Source: Pegoplata infirma | Lineage: Eukaryota; Arthropoda; Insecta; Diptera; Anthomyiidae | Assembly (NCBI GenBank): GCA_963921195.1 | Contig: OY992536.1 | Span: forward strand, 325,455,038-325,519,037 | DNA: 64,000 nt | Reading direction: 5' to 3' | Part shown: one piece after another, positions 54,528 through 64,000 of the stretch | How positions within the stretch are numbered: the first letter of the stretch is position 1 | Layout: each line of letters begins with the position of its first letter | Program-made: the position numbers and the translations under genes | Notes under the pieces: generated by a model | Database searches by the model: none | What the model was told of the DNA's origin: nothing | Seen by the model: the letters and a program-made list of their open reading frames with translations, nothing else

Positions 54528-55531
54528 ACACCGTCCGACAGCCAATATTAAACATGGACCGGATGATATACGTCTGAAAGTAGAGATAAAATGAAGTAAA
54601 TCTGCATTTACAGTTTTTCATTTCGTGATCCTGTTTCATTTTAAAAGGTCTTCAAAGTTTTAAAGGATACATTTTGTAAAATATTTGTACTTGTCCTAGG
54701 ATGACACTGGTGATGGCAAATTAAAGAGTAGGATCGCCCCTTAGTTTTCCATTTTTTTTATTTTGCCATATCAAGATAAAAGGATGTGAATAAAGTTATT
54801 TGAAAACTTTATCAAAATATTTTGTTAAAATTTTGAATGATATTGAATGATAAATTTTTAAAAGGACCTAACTGACCTTCTTTTTCCTGATATGTAAAAA
54901 TAATTTTAAAGGCAAATTTGGAAAGATCCTCCTCTTTCATTTGCTATCACTAGTGGCATCCATTGACAAGCATTAATATTAAAAAAATATTTTATAAAAT
55001 TTATGGTGTCCGACCGAACAGTTCGGCCAAAAAACGTCATTTAATCAAAAATTTGGTATAAGAAGTACTTTAAACCACTTTTTTTATATGGGGTAGGATT
55101 GTTGACGCGATGGAAGACGATTCTGAGTGTAAAATTTAAGAACGAGCAAGAAGTTAAGCCGCAATTTCGAAGTTCGGTAACCGAACTTTTTTCAATTTGG
55201 CCGAACGTTCGGTTACCGAACATCTAAATTGGTGCTTAAGTTCGTCCTCACCATTAAATTTTAATGTCAGAATAGTCTTCGGCCATCAAACGGTCAAACG
55301 GCCATCAGAAAAGGCTGTTAAAAATGATTGCAAATATTGATTTTTGGCCAATACCGCTTTTTTGCCGAACTCTTCGGTCGGACGCTAAAAATTTAATCCT
55401 CTTAAACTTTGAAGTCCAGGATCACGAAAAGAAAAGCTGTAGTTGTTGTTTTACTACATTTAGTCTCTAGTTTCTAACGTATATTATCCAGTTCGTGTTT
55501 AACGACTTTTTCCATTATTGTCGGACGGTGT
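54528..55531. mobile_element. TIR element family D, copy 2
   Basis: It starts ACACCGTCCGACAGCC and ends TGTCGGACGGTGT, flanked by the 7-bp duplication AATCATA (54,521-54,527 and 55,532-55,538). The subterminal regions match those of 19,939-22,732 closely. Without its nested insert (55,004-55,387) it is about 610 bp, so the larger copy 1 is inflated by inserts. The 7-bp duplication does not settle a superfamily. Non-coding. Confidence 0.8.
55004..55387. mobile_element. hAT MITE nested in TIR element family D
   Basis: Inverted ends TGGTGTCCGACCGAAC and TTCGGTCGGACGCTA continue inward with AGTTCGGC, and a perfect 8-bp duplication AAAATTTA flanks it (54,996-55,003 and 55,388-55,395). The unoccupied site is visible in copy 1 as AAAATTTAATCCTC near 22,575. 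Inside lies a palindrome AAGTTCGGTAACCGAACTT and a second GAACGTTCGG cluster. TAGCG-type ends with 8-bp targets fit hAT. The short - strand frame is not a gene. Confidence 0.9.
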
Positions 55532-55538
55532 AATCATA

Positions 55539-55898
55539 TCTCTTCTCTACGTGGGGTAATAAAAAAATCGTCACATCAAAATTTAACACTCTCATAGCTT
55601 AATTACATAAATTTTAAAATTTGTAGTTAATTTACAATTATCCCCCCTACATACAAGTACAATCATGCATGTCAGCCATATGAGACAAATATAGACTTGT
55701 AATTGTAAATTATATAAAATTATAATTTAATACAAAATAACATAATTATTGGCTTTAGAAACACGAAATTTTTAATATCCTTGGAATAATAAATTTTTTA
55801 AAAATAAAAAAAATACTCACTTAAAAGTTTAAAAGGTTAAATTTGTTTTTAAAGACAAAATCAATATGGATTTATGTGAACTTTAAGTTTGGACCATA
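55539..55898. other. AT-rich non-coding DNA
   Basis: No gene or repeat was recognised. Confidence 0.45.
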
Positions 55899-57493
55899 AC
55901 ACTACTCAACGTGGGGTTCAAATCTAAAATCCGTTGAGTATATCTAGAAATATTTGCAAAAGAAGCCAGCTTTATTGGTTTTGAGGGCTTAATACTCAAA
56001 AAATGTAAATGCCTACATCTCGAGAAGATGATTAGATTTTCTGATGACAGATTCGTGTTTAGAAGGCCGAAACACTTTAAGAAATGTGTTTTAATTTTTT
56101 TTTAACAAAAAACCATTAAAATTGGTACGAAAGAATTTATGAAGAAAAATATGCAGATTTGGTTCAAAATTTTGATTTCTTTTGCAAATATTTCTGAATA
56201 TACTTAATGGATTTTGGATTTTAACCCCAGGTTCTCTTTATTGGAGTGTCTACTTTAGATATCTGCTTTGAGCAGGAAGTTTGATGCGAAATTCGGATAC
56301 TTATGAGGACATAACCCAAAAAAGGACTTTTTGAAATTCCTTATAATATGCTGAAGGTATCCTTGATCGTATTGCGTCCGAATTTTTTGCAAAGGTTTGG
56401 TAATTTTATTGGGAATTCGAATAAAAAGAAATATGAATAACTTTAACATACCGTCGCTGCGCCTAAAAATGGAGTCATGTGTAGTTTTTTTTAATTTTTT
56501 TTTATTACATCTTTATGATCCCCTATTGGTCATACGTTTACTCACTAAACCGTTTTTGATATCTTGATTGGTCCAAAAGTTAGTAAAAGTAGCTATGTGT
56601 TCGTCATACTAAAAATTGTCTGAAAAGGAGTTATGTGTTAAGCTATCCAAGTATTTTGAATGAATTTGTCAAGATTTTTTGGAAAATATTTGTAAATTTT
56701 CATCCTTTTATCTAAATCCTACATGGCGGGTAATAAAGCCTTGTGAAAGCAATTAAATCATTGACGGCGAAAAATTTTAGTATCTAAAGTACAAAATCTT
56801 TCGCAGATGTCAATTTATGTCGAAGCTATTGAATATTTACAAGAAAAAACAAAAAATCAGCACCAGTTTGCGAAAAATCTGTTGTTCGCTGTTTACTGAA
56901 GAGCTTTTAAATATCAAAATTTTAAGGACCTTGTCTAACTAATGTCGCTTTAAACCACCAGCAAACTGTATTTAGTCTTTGTCCCTCTCGAAAAGAAATT
57001 AATAATAAGAATGGTTTCATGAGCAAAAGGAGTTATGTGTAAAAAATATTTCCATTTATTTAAATTTTGTTCCAAAAAGTACTTAAAAAAGAAGTTATGT
57101 GTATGTTTTTTGAAAATTTCTGCACCACTGGAAAACCGTTAAATGTTTCATAATTTTTTTGTAGTTTGTGGATAGCATATCGGTACAAGAATTTTTTGTA
57201 GCAAACTTTTAAAAAATATCGCGAAGGGACGAAAATAAACAGTTTTTTTTTTGCTCTCCTGAACACTTGCCCCAAAACACATGACTTCATTTTTAGGCGC
57301 AGCGACGATACACTTTTCCAATATTAATAAATTTGCCTGTTTTGAGGGCTTGGTAAACAAAAAATGGAAATGCCTATATCTTGAAAAGGCGATTTGATAC
57401 AACTTTTCTGATGACAAGATTCGTGTTTAGGAGGCCAAAATAATTTAGAAAATATATTCAAAATGCCTGTGCAAAAACCGTGTAGAGTAGTGT
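55899..57493. mobile_element. TIR element family E, copy 1
   Basis: The left end ACACTACTCAACGTGG and the complement of the right end, ACACTACTCTACACGG, match at 13 of 16 positions. GGTTTTGAGGGCTTAATAC/TGTTTTGAGGGCTTGGTAA and TTCTGATGACAGATTCGTG occur in direct orientation in the left and right parts, so the element carries a duplicated unit. A second TIR element (56,451-57,308) is nested in it. A related copy is at 63,335-64,000. Confidence 0.6.
56451..57308. mobile_element. nested TIR element, CGTCGCTGCGCC ends
   Basis: CGTCGCTGCGCCTAAAAATG (left) and CATTTTTAGGCGCAGCGACG (right) are perfect inverted repeats, extended inward by GAGTCATGTGT/ACACATGACTTC. TA lies at both edges (56,449-56,450 and 57,309-57,310). 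GGAGTTATGTGT-type words recur inside (56,630, 57,030, 57,092 region). It is 858 bp. The overlapping - strand frames at 57,060-57,417 run across its edge and are not genes. Confidence 0.75.
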
Positions 57494-57660
57494 AATTATT
57501 ATTTCTATTAAATGTTTCATAGTAATTGTGAAACCTTTCATATATTATATGAAATAGTTACATTACACGTACTTTAATAATATTTATGAATAGGTTTCAT
57601 AGTATTTATGAAATGTTTCATTAATAAAAGCAAATGCATTAATTTTTTTTAGAAATAAAA

Positions 57661-57922
57661 TCGCTCATTTACTTGTATAGTGTCATAACTCGAAATATGT
57701 CGTTTTTGGGTAAACAATACATATTTTGTATATCCTGCTTTATATTGTATCAAAAATTCGTATTAATATCTTTCTCACCATTTGAGAAGAGAACATGCCA
57801 TTATAACATTTTCTTCTCACGGACCTTTTGCAACGTAAACCAAGTTTCAATTGTAAACTTTAAACAGGTTTTCTGTAAAATCAAACATTTTGAGTTATGA
57901 CACTATACAAGTAAATGAGCGA
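57661..57922. mobile_element. 262-bp element with 31-bp perfect TIRs
   Basis: The left 31 bases (57,661-57,691, containing TTTACTTGTATAGTGTCATAA) are exactly inverted at 57,892-57,922. No certain target duplication is visible. A hAT MITE lies six bases downstream and its 8-bp target starts inside the last two bases of this TIR, so that MITE inserted next to an existing element. The 75-codon frame across it is chance. Confidence 0.75.
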
Positions 57923-57928
57923 AATGTA

Positions 57929-58393
57929 CACTGTTGCCAACTATTTTTAACCAAAAACCTCTAAATTTCACGAAAAAAGCGCTAGAAACTGCCAAAAATT
58001 AATTTAGCGGGGAAAATTTAAAATTTTTCCGCTAAATTACAAAAAAAAGCGCTGAAAACCGAAAACCTTGGCATTTTTGATTGACAAAAAAGAAAAATTT
58101 AAAAAAAAAAACTCCAAATTATTTTTTCTACGAAAATTTACTTTTTATTAAAAACGCGCAAGAAATGATCGAAAAAATTACAAAAAAGCGCTAAAATTCG
58201 ACAAACTTGGCGTTTTCGATTGAAAAAAACGGAAAAATTGGAAAAAAAAACTCTAAATTTGTCCCACTAAATCCAAATAAAAAGCGCTAGATTTTCCCGC
58301 TAAAGCACCGTTCCCGCTAAAACCAATTCCCCCCCGCTAAATCCAAACAAAAAGCGCTAGATTTAGCGGGAAACCTCCAACTTGGCAACAGTG
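57929..58393 (+). mobile_element. hAT MITE, CACTGTTGCC family, copy 2
   Basis: Ends CACTGTTGCCAACT and TTGGCAACAGTG are inverted and flanked by the perfect 8-bp duplication GAAATGTA (57,921-57,928 and 58,394-58,401). It is 465 bp and same-strand as copy 1 at 42,834. It matches it nearly throughout, apart from a deletion of about 35 bases near 58,170. Non-coding. Confidence 0.9.
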
Positions 58394-58401
58394 GAAATGT
58401 A

Positions 58402-59959
58402 TAATATTTACATTCGAAGAACTAAAATAAGAAATAAAAAAAAAACTTTTTCCCCTGTCATCTGGATTCGTCTTCAGGAGTTAACATTTTTTTGAACCAT
58501 CTTTTAATCATATTATAAAAAAATCATATGACACCTTCATGATTTTTTTTTCTTTGAAATCATGAAATTTTATAAAGTGCATTTCATAGATTTTGTAATG
58601 AAATTTTATGACAAAAATTTGTATAAAACCATGCCATAAATTATTTGAAGCATTTTTCTCTGAGTGAAGATGGTAGACTACGAAATTGTGAAATTATCTA
58701 TAAAAACAAATTTATTAACCACTGGAGGCTCTCGTGAGCTAAGGCCCCTGAGCATCGACCCGTGTAATCTGATGGTTTAAACGGTACTCTCAAAATAAAA
58801 CCTATGTCCGATCAGCAGAAAAATCTGCTAAGATCACACCCATATTATGCCATATGAGAAAATCTGTCAAGATAGCAGAAAAATCTGCTGATGTTAGCTG
58901 AAAGATATCCTGCTTTTAGCAGAAAAATCTGATGATTTCAGATAAACCAAAAATTTGACTTAAATTTTTGCTTAAATGGAACAAGGGCGAATATCCAAAA
59001 AAAAAATGTATAGAAAATTGAATAAAAACGTGTTGTTTTGCTGCAGATTTTGGCCTCATTTTTATAAAGCTTGCAAAACTTAAAGAACAATTGTTCGTAT
59101 TTGTGTTTAACACTCCAAGGATACATTTTTTAAGGATTGCAAGAGCAAAATAACCTGCTGATTTTTGTTATCTTAATAAACTAAATTGCAGAGAGTTGAA
59201 TTAAAATATCAATTTCAGCAGAAAAATTTGCTTAAGTTTTGCTAAATCAAACTGAAAGTTGTTTTACAGAATGTTCGACAGAGTATTTCTTCTGAGTGTG
59301 CTTATTGCAGGATAATATAATGGGTTCTAGAACCGATTATTTGGATAGGAAAATTTTGCTAATGATTTATTTCTTGTTTTTTACTTTTCTAGCAAACTAT
59401 AGCATAAATGTTTGTCTTTAACATATCTAATAAAATTTCATTTTACAAAAATATTGAAAAATATTTTTAATTTCTGGAATAAATTTAAAAAATAAAAAAT
59501 AAAGCAAAATCCATAAGCCGGCTATACTTCACTTTTTCACAAAATTTTTAAGTTTTAAAAGAAACCAAGAAATATTATCCTGGCAATGATGTTAAACGTT
59601 TGGGAATATCGGTTTTTGATAGGTTTTTAAATTAAAGCATATTGGAAATTGCAGATTTTTACACTGAATTAAATTTAGTGAATTTTAAACTTTCAGGCCA
59701 AACATTTTTTCAAATACCTAATATTTTTAAGGGCCTTGTTAACATTTGCATATAAGATGCTTTAAAGTTGTCTATATGTGTGTGATATTTTATAAATTTA
59801 TAAAGGGAGTAACTATCATAAAAAAAAGTTTCAAAGTTATACAATATAATGAGTAAACTTCTTGCGTTTATGCAAAACTGAACGTTTTTGTGGCTTAAAA
59901 TTCTTGAAATCAAAGAGACCACAATACAAAACATGCAAATACAAAGTTAATTCATACAT
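58402..59959. other. non-coding DNA with AGCAGAAAAATCTGCT palindromes
   Basis: No gene is supported. Between 58,786 and 59,298 the palindrome AGCAGAAAAATCTGCT (58,814-58,829) and partial copies recur about every 50 bases, in a segment bounded by ACTCTCAAAATAAAA and TTTCTTCTGAGTGTG, which resemble weak CACTCA-type ends. The segment 59,303-59,358 is shared with 54,121-54,181. Frames at 58,916-59,126 lie within the repeat. Confidence 0.45.
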
Positions 59960-60260
59960 GCACATTAGAGTGACATTTTTTTCTTCTACTTCTGATTTTC
60001 CCAAGTGGCTCAAATTAAGTTTAAATAAGTGGTTGTCTCAAGCTCTATAAAACAGTCAATGAAAAAAAAATTATATATTTTTTTTAACTTCTTGAGCGTG
60101 GGGAAAAACCGCAATTTTTGAATTTTTTTTTTTGACAAATTTGAAAAGGCGATATATTAAAATTTTTTAAAATTTAAAATAGCGATATCTCGAAAACCGT
60201 TCAACCGATTCTCATTTTTTTTTGAAGTTCGTGTTAATAAAAACATTTTGTTTCATGCAA
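59960..60260 (+). repeat. dispersed repeat family C, second copy
   Basis: TTAGAGTGACATTTTTTTC, GTCTCAAGCTCTATAAA and AGCGATATCTCGAAAACCG match segments at 14,890-14,950, 15,694-15,790 and 17,220-17,590. Confidence 0.5.
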
Positions 60261-61164
60261 AAAATCCTGGTTTAATGCACATAGAAGTAGAAAGCATATA
60301 TTTAGACAATATCAGGCATTCCACATAAACTGATACTGTTAAAAACTTATTGATCGAATTCAAATTTGCTCTCCCAATTTGGTATAAAAATTTATAATGG
60401 ACCAATTCAAATTCATTTTAAAATCCTTCTTCATTCTTTCGAAATCTCTAACTTCGTTGTCATACTAGGAACTGTGCGTCATATTGTATGCCCAAAGTAT
60501 TCTTATACACTTTATTGTATTTGAAAATAATATTCTTTTGTTTTTGTATTGACTTAAGTATAGTTGTCCTTTAGGGCGGCATTTTTTCTACTGATGTAGA
60601 ACATTTATTTTTTTACCAAGTGAACCTTGACCTCGAAGGAAACACTTTAAAGTTATCCGAGTTGGCTCAACATTTTTACTACATCAAGTGGCACAATAAT
60701 TCGACCGGCAGACATTCAAATTAAAAAAAAAACACTTCCTACATACATTTCATCCTAATGTACGTAAATACCATGATATATCAGTTAGCTTGTTATTTCC
60801 TATTTTTTCTCATACATAATCGTCTATCATAAATACCACAACAACTTTTTGTAATTAATACCTAAAGAAAAAACTATTCAAATTTGTACAGTATGTATTG
60901 TTGTGTTATTCCAAAAAAATCAGAAAATTTTTTTAAAAAATTCAGAAAAAAATATGGATGATTCCGGAAAATCGGAAAAATTTTAGAAAATTCAGAAAAA
61001 TATTACAAAAATTTCCGAAATATTGTGAAAAATAAAATAAGGAAAATTCAGAAAATTAAGAAAAATTAAGAAATGTTCAATTCAATTCAAAAAGTGACGA
61101 GATTAAGCATTTTGAAATTTTAGGTTATATGGAATATTTATTTTAGATTTTTCAAATGATAAAC
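60261..61164. other. non-coding DNA
   Basis: No gene is supported. AAAATTCAGAAAAAT-type words recur at 60,920-61,080 and resemble those at 13,790-13,890 and 52,030-52,070, a low-level dispersed repeat. Confidence 0.4.
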
Positions 61165-61735
61165 TTATAATATAACATCTACATCCGTCTGTCTGTTGAA
61201 AACACGCTAACTTTTGAAAGACTTTACAGAGGCTTCTGAAGTTTGCAACATATGTTGGTCTTTTATCTGGTCAGGGTGGTGTTGAAATCCAGCGAAATCA
61301 GTCCAGTGGTTCAAAAGTTATAAGCAAAAGAGTGAATCTTTCGAGTTTTTCGGTGCATTAGATTAAGAGTTATTATCATAACCGTAAATTTCAGATTGGT
61401 TTTACCTTAAATTCACGTGTAGAAAAAACCGAGCTTTAAAAAAAAAGTTTTAAGAACATTGGTAAGCTATAAAATTATTTTACATAGTATTTTTGTCATT
61501 CGGAAATATGTTTACACTAAAAAAAAAAATTTTAATTTTTCTTTTTGTTTTACAAAAATTTGGTTACACCAAATAAAATATTTCTATTCAAAATTGTTAA
61601 TTTTTCACTTTAAAAAATTTAGTATCCTTTAAAAAGTGAATTGTGGAGGGTATTTATAGATTCAGCCAAGTCGAGTTTAACTAGGATATCAAAGATTCGG
61701 CATAGCCAAATTTAACACTCTTACTTACTGATTTT
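61165..61735 (-). mobile_element. mini-me-like element, decayed
   Basis: ACATCCGTCTGTCTGTTGAAA (here a short GTCY tract) is followed by GGTTCAAAAGTTATAAGC and, at the right edge, GTGGAGGGTATTTATAGATT, then AAAGATTCGGCATAGCC and TTAACACTCTTACTT, the complement of the element start. It lies on the - strand. Confidence 0.55.
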
Positions 61736-62201
61736 TCTACCAATCTGCGTGTATGTTTCTTTGTTTAACAATCAGAAAACAAACGCATACTATTATAACA
61801 CACTTCGCTTAAAAACTATTTAGTGTACCCAGTTAACAAAAATTTATCATTTTATAGAATTTTATCAATTAATCTTAGCTAAAAGAATTTTGGAAAATGT
61901 GTTGAGTAATCATTTAGAAAAGTAATATTTTCCAGTTTCAGTTAACATCTTTAGATTACCCTGGTCTGCAAGATTCAAAATATGTATGTTTTATAATTGT
62001 TCGCCGTAAGGTATGCACCAAAATTCGCACAATAAGAGGTAGGGTGTATCAAAGAAGTCTAATAATCCAATAACACAGTGCTACAAGCAAAATCTGAATG
62101 GGATGAAACCAAAAGCAAATGAAAGTTGACATATTCCATAACAAAACGGTAGATTTTTTTTTACATGCATTTGAGGTTAGAGAACTTTAATTATAATAAT
62201 A
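61736..62201. other. non-coding DNA
   Basis: No gene or repeat was recognised. Confidence 0.4.
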
Positions 62202-62508
62202 GCCCTGTTTTCGCATAACCGTATATACGCTTATCCATAAAAAGTTTAAATTATCCACGCTTATTTTTAGCGTGTATAATTATCGACGTTGATTTTTAGC
62301 TTCGATAAAAATTGAAGCCAAGTTCACGTATTTAATGAAGTATAGACATATAGACACAACCCTTTTTTTCTTGTTATATCACAGACACACGCCTTAATAA
62401 ATTTTGACACACAACAACAGTGATGCCAAGTACATTTTCTTAAACGTGGATGCGTTTTCGGTTAAACGGTTAATGTTAACATATATACGGTTATGCGAAA
62501 ACAGGACT
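62202..62508. mobile_element. 305-bp TIR element, CCTGTTTTCGCATAACC ends
   Basis: CCTGTTTTCGCATAACCGTA (from 62,204) and TACGGTTATGCGAAAACAGG (to 62,505) are perfect over 24 bases including the next TATA. Flanks repeat AATAAT, but the low complexity leaves the target size open. A short inverted stretch GCTTATTTTTAGCGTG and GATTTTTAGCTTCG lies inside. Non-coding. Confidence 0.75.
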
Positions 62509-63334
62509 AATAATTGCTTGAAAACTGTATAAGGGGTATGATTTATTTTGTATTTGCCATTAAATAACAATCATACGCAATGGTGCGCAGTGGATTATTT
62601 TAATAATTTGGCTATTCAGTAAGTAAGTACAGAACCGATTGCAGCGAAATTTATACCGGTTATAGCTAATGTAATTTTGAGCTAAAGTTTGACTCTTGCT
62701 GCTATTGAGTAAATCCATATCAACATAGCAAAAAAAATTGAATTTTTGACGTCAATCGACCCAAATTTCGTGAAATTCGGTATATATGTAGGGACTTACT
62801 CGACTAATACTCAAACAAAGTTTAAGACTTTTAACTTCCGTAGTTTTGGAAATATGACGTTTCAAAAGTCAAGAAAATTTTTTAAAGGGTAAATTATAAA
62901 TATTTATATCTTGAAAAGTATTTGAGCTATATCACCCCCAGATAGCTTTTTTTAAAGGCAAAACCATCACTTTTAATATATCATTTCGCGAAAATTTTTA
63001 TTTTGTGTTCTTTTTTGTATTTCTGCACAATTCGCGATTCGCGAAAATATATCAAAAAAAGCGACATTTTTAAAAATCTGAAAAAAATATATGTTAATGG
63101 TTTGAGTCTTAGCTACAAGGTCTAAAAATTTCGCGTTGGTGAACGTATTAAGTCCAGAGATATTAATGAAAATGTGTTGCCAAGCAGGAAATTTTTTCCA
63201 AATCTCATGAGTATTTAATTATTATTTTTGAATATTTTTGCAAATACATAAAATAAAACGGTGAAAAAAGTAAAGTTGATGGTAATGTACGAGTACTACA
63301 CATGAATACAATGTAACATAACTTTTTATCAATT
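62509..63334. other. non-coding DNA
   Basis: No gene is supported. Repeated ATTTCGCGAAAAT and ATTCGCGAATCGCG-like palindromic words occur at 62,985-63,045, and the style of the sequence (GACGTCAATCGACCC, TTTTGGAAATATGACG) suggests an unidentified repeat. Confidence 0.4.
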
Positions 63335-64000
63335 ACACTACTTAACAAAAGTCAACTTTTTTTGTAGAGACTTCTAGAACACATTTTCAAAAGTATTTGC
63401 CCTGCACGAATCTGTCATCATAAACATTTTATCAAACTGTTTTCTTTTTAACAGACTAAACCCTCAAACCCAAAAAAGAAAGGTAATAATAAATGTTTCA
63501 AATTGACATATCTCATATTATGTGTTCGTTTAATATTTTTGTATGTTTCAGTTGCAAAAACAAAATGGGTAAATTTCGAAAACGCGATTGTATAAAAATG
63601 ACAATAGATTCGCGTTTAATGGATTCACGTTAAAGAGGGCAAAAGACTTAAGAAAATGTATTTTAAACAATGAAAATAACAAAATAAAAATATTAGGGAA
63701 AAAAGTATATGCAAATAATATATGCAAATTTTGCTAAAATTTTTAATTTTTTGCAAAGATTTTCGGAAAAACTCAATGAATTTGAAATAATATGCATTTT
63801 GAATTTGTTTATATAAAAAAATGCAATATAAAGTCAGTCGTTGGTTTTTATCGGCATGGACCGCAAAAAAGGTCTTATCTCGAAAAGGGTATTTTATAAA
63901 TGTTTTATGATGACAGATTCGTGTTAAGGAGGTCAAAATACTTTAGCAAATGTATTCTAGGAGTCTGTGCAAAAAAAATTTGATTTTTGTAGAGTAGTGT
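63335..64000. mobile_element. TIR element family E, copy 2, reaching the window edge
   Basis: The left end ACACTACTTAACAAAAGTC pairs with the right end, which finishes TTTTTGTAGAGTAGTGT at the last base of the window. Pairing continues for about 110 bases (ACGAATCTGTCATCATAAA against TTTATGATGACAGATTCGTG). The 103-codon - strand frame at 63,625-63,936 reads into the right TIR and shows no motif, so it is not called. Confidence 0.65.

Noticed and set aside
63625..63936. 103-codon - strand open frame
   Set aside because: It runs into the terminal inverted repeat of family E and shows no recognisable domain; AT-rich composition explains its amino-acid bias.

Overview
This 64 kb window looks like non-coding nuclear DNA from a higher dipteran fly, possibly a calyptrate (blow fly or house fly group). 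That is an inference from three things. The DNA is very AT-rich. It holds many repeats with (GTCY)n tracts followed by ATATATA-rich cores, the hallmark of dipteran mini-me/DINE-1-like elements. The one convincing gene fragment has introns of 64 and 61 bases, as in flies. There are no bacterial operons, rRNA genes or CRISPR arrays, and almost all long open frames are chance frames in low-complexity DNA.

Layout. Positions 1-10,000 hold TIR elements, including a TA-flanked element carrying three tandem tRNA-like modules (1420-2347), a piggyBac-like MITE with TTAA duplication (6447-6650) and a nest of three TIR elements (8622-9983). A 1.3 kb palindrome lies at 11,019-12,353. Several mini-me-like copies lie at 12.5-16.8 kb, and a 2.8 kb TIR element with nested insertions at 19.9-22.7 kb. 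The composite element at 24,018-26,708 contains a 16-bp minisatellite and a 145-bp tandem array. A non-LTR retrotransposon gag remnant follows at about 26.8 kb. From 28.4 to 33.2 kb MITEs interrupt relics of a 35-bp repeat, followed by a hAT-like element with 8-bp target duplications.

The dominant structure is a 6.9 kb satellite at 34,650-41,520 with a doubly palindromic 35-bp monomer. It is arranged in three higher-order blocks with repeated orientation switches. Degenerate relatives of the same monomer are scattered through the window. Downstream are two hAT MITEs of one family with perfect 8-bp target duplications (42,834 and 57,929), a 3 kb fold-back element (44,071-47,125) and further nested TIR elements up to the window edge.

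Genes. The best protein-coding evidence is the 3' end of a spliced + strand gene at 49,875-50,153: three exons that keep one frame open across two short introns to a stop. I do not recognise the product. A weak single-frame candidate lies on the - strand at 33,503-33,760. The rest reads as intron or intergenic DNA built from layers of transposons. Nested copies and empty paralogous sites give the relative order of several insertions. All repeat boundaries, counts and identities were judged by eye.
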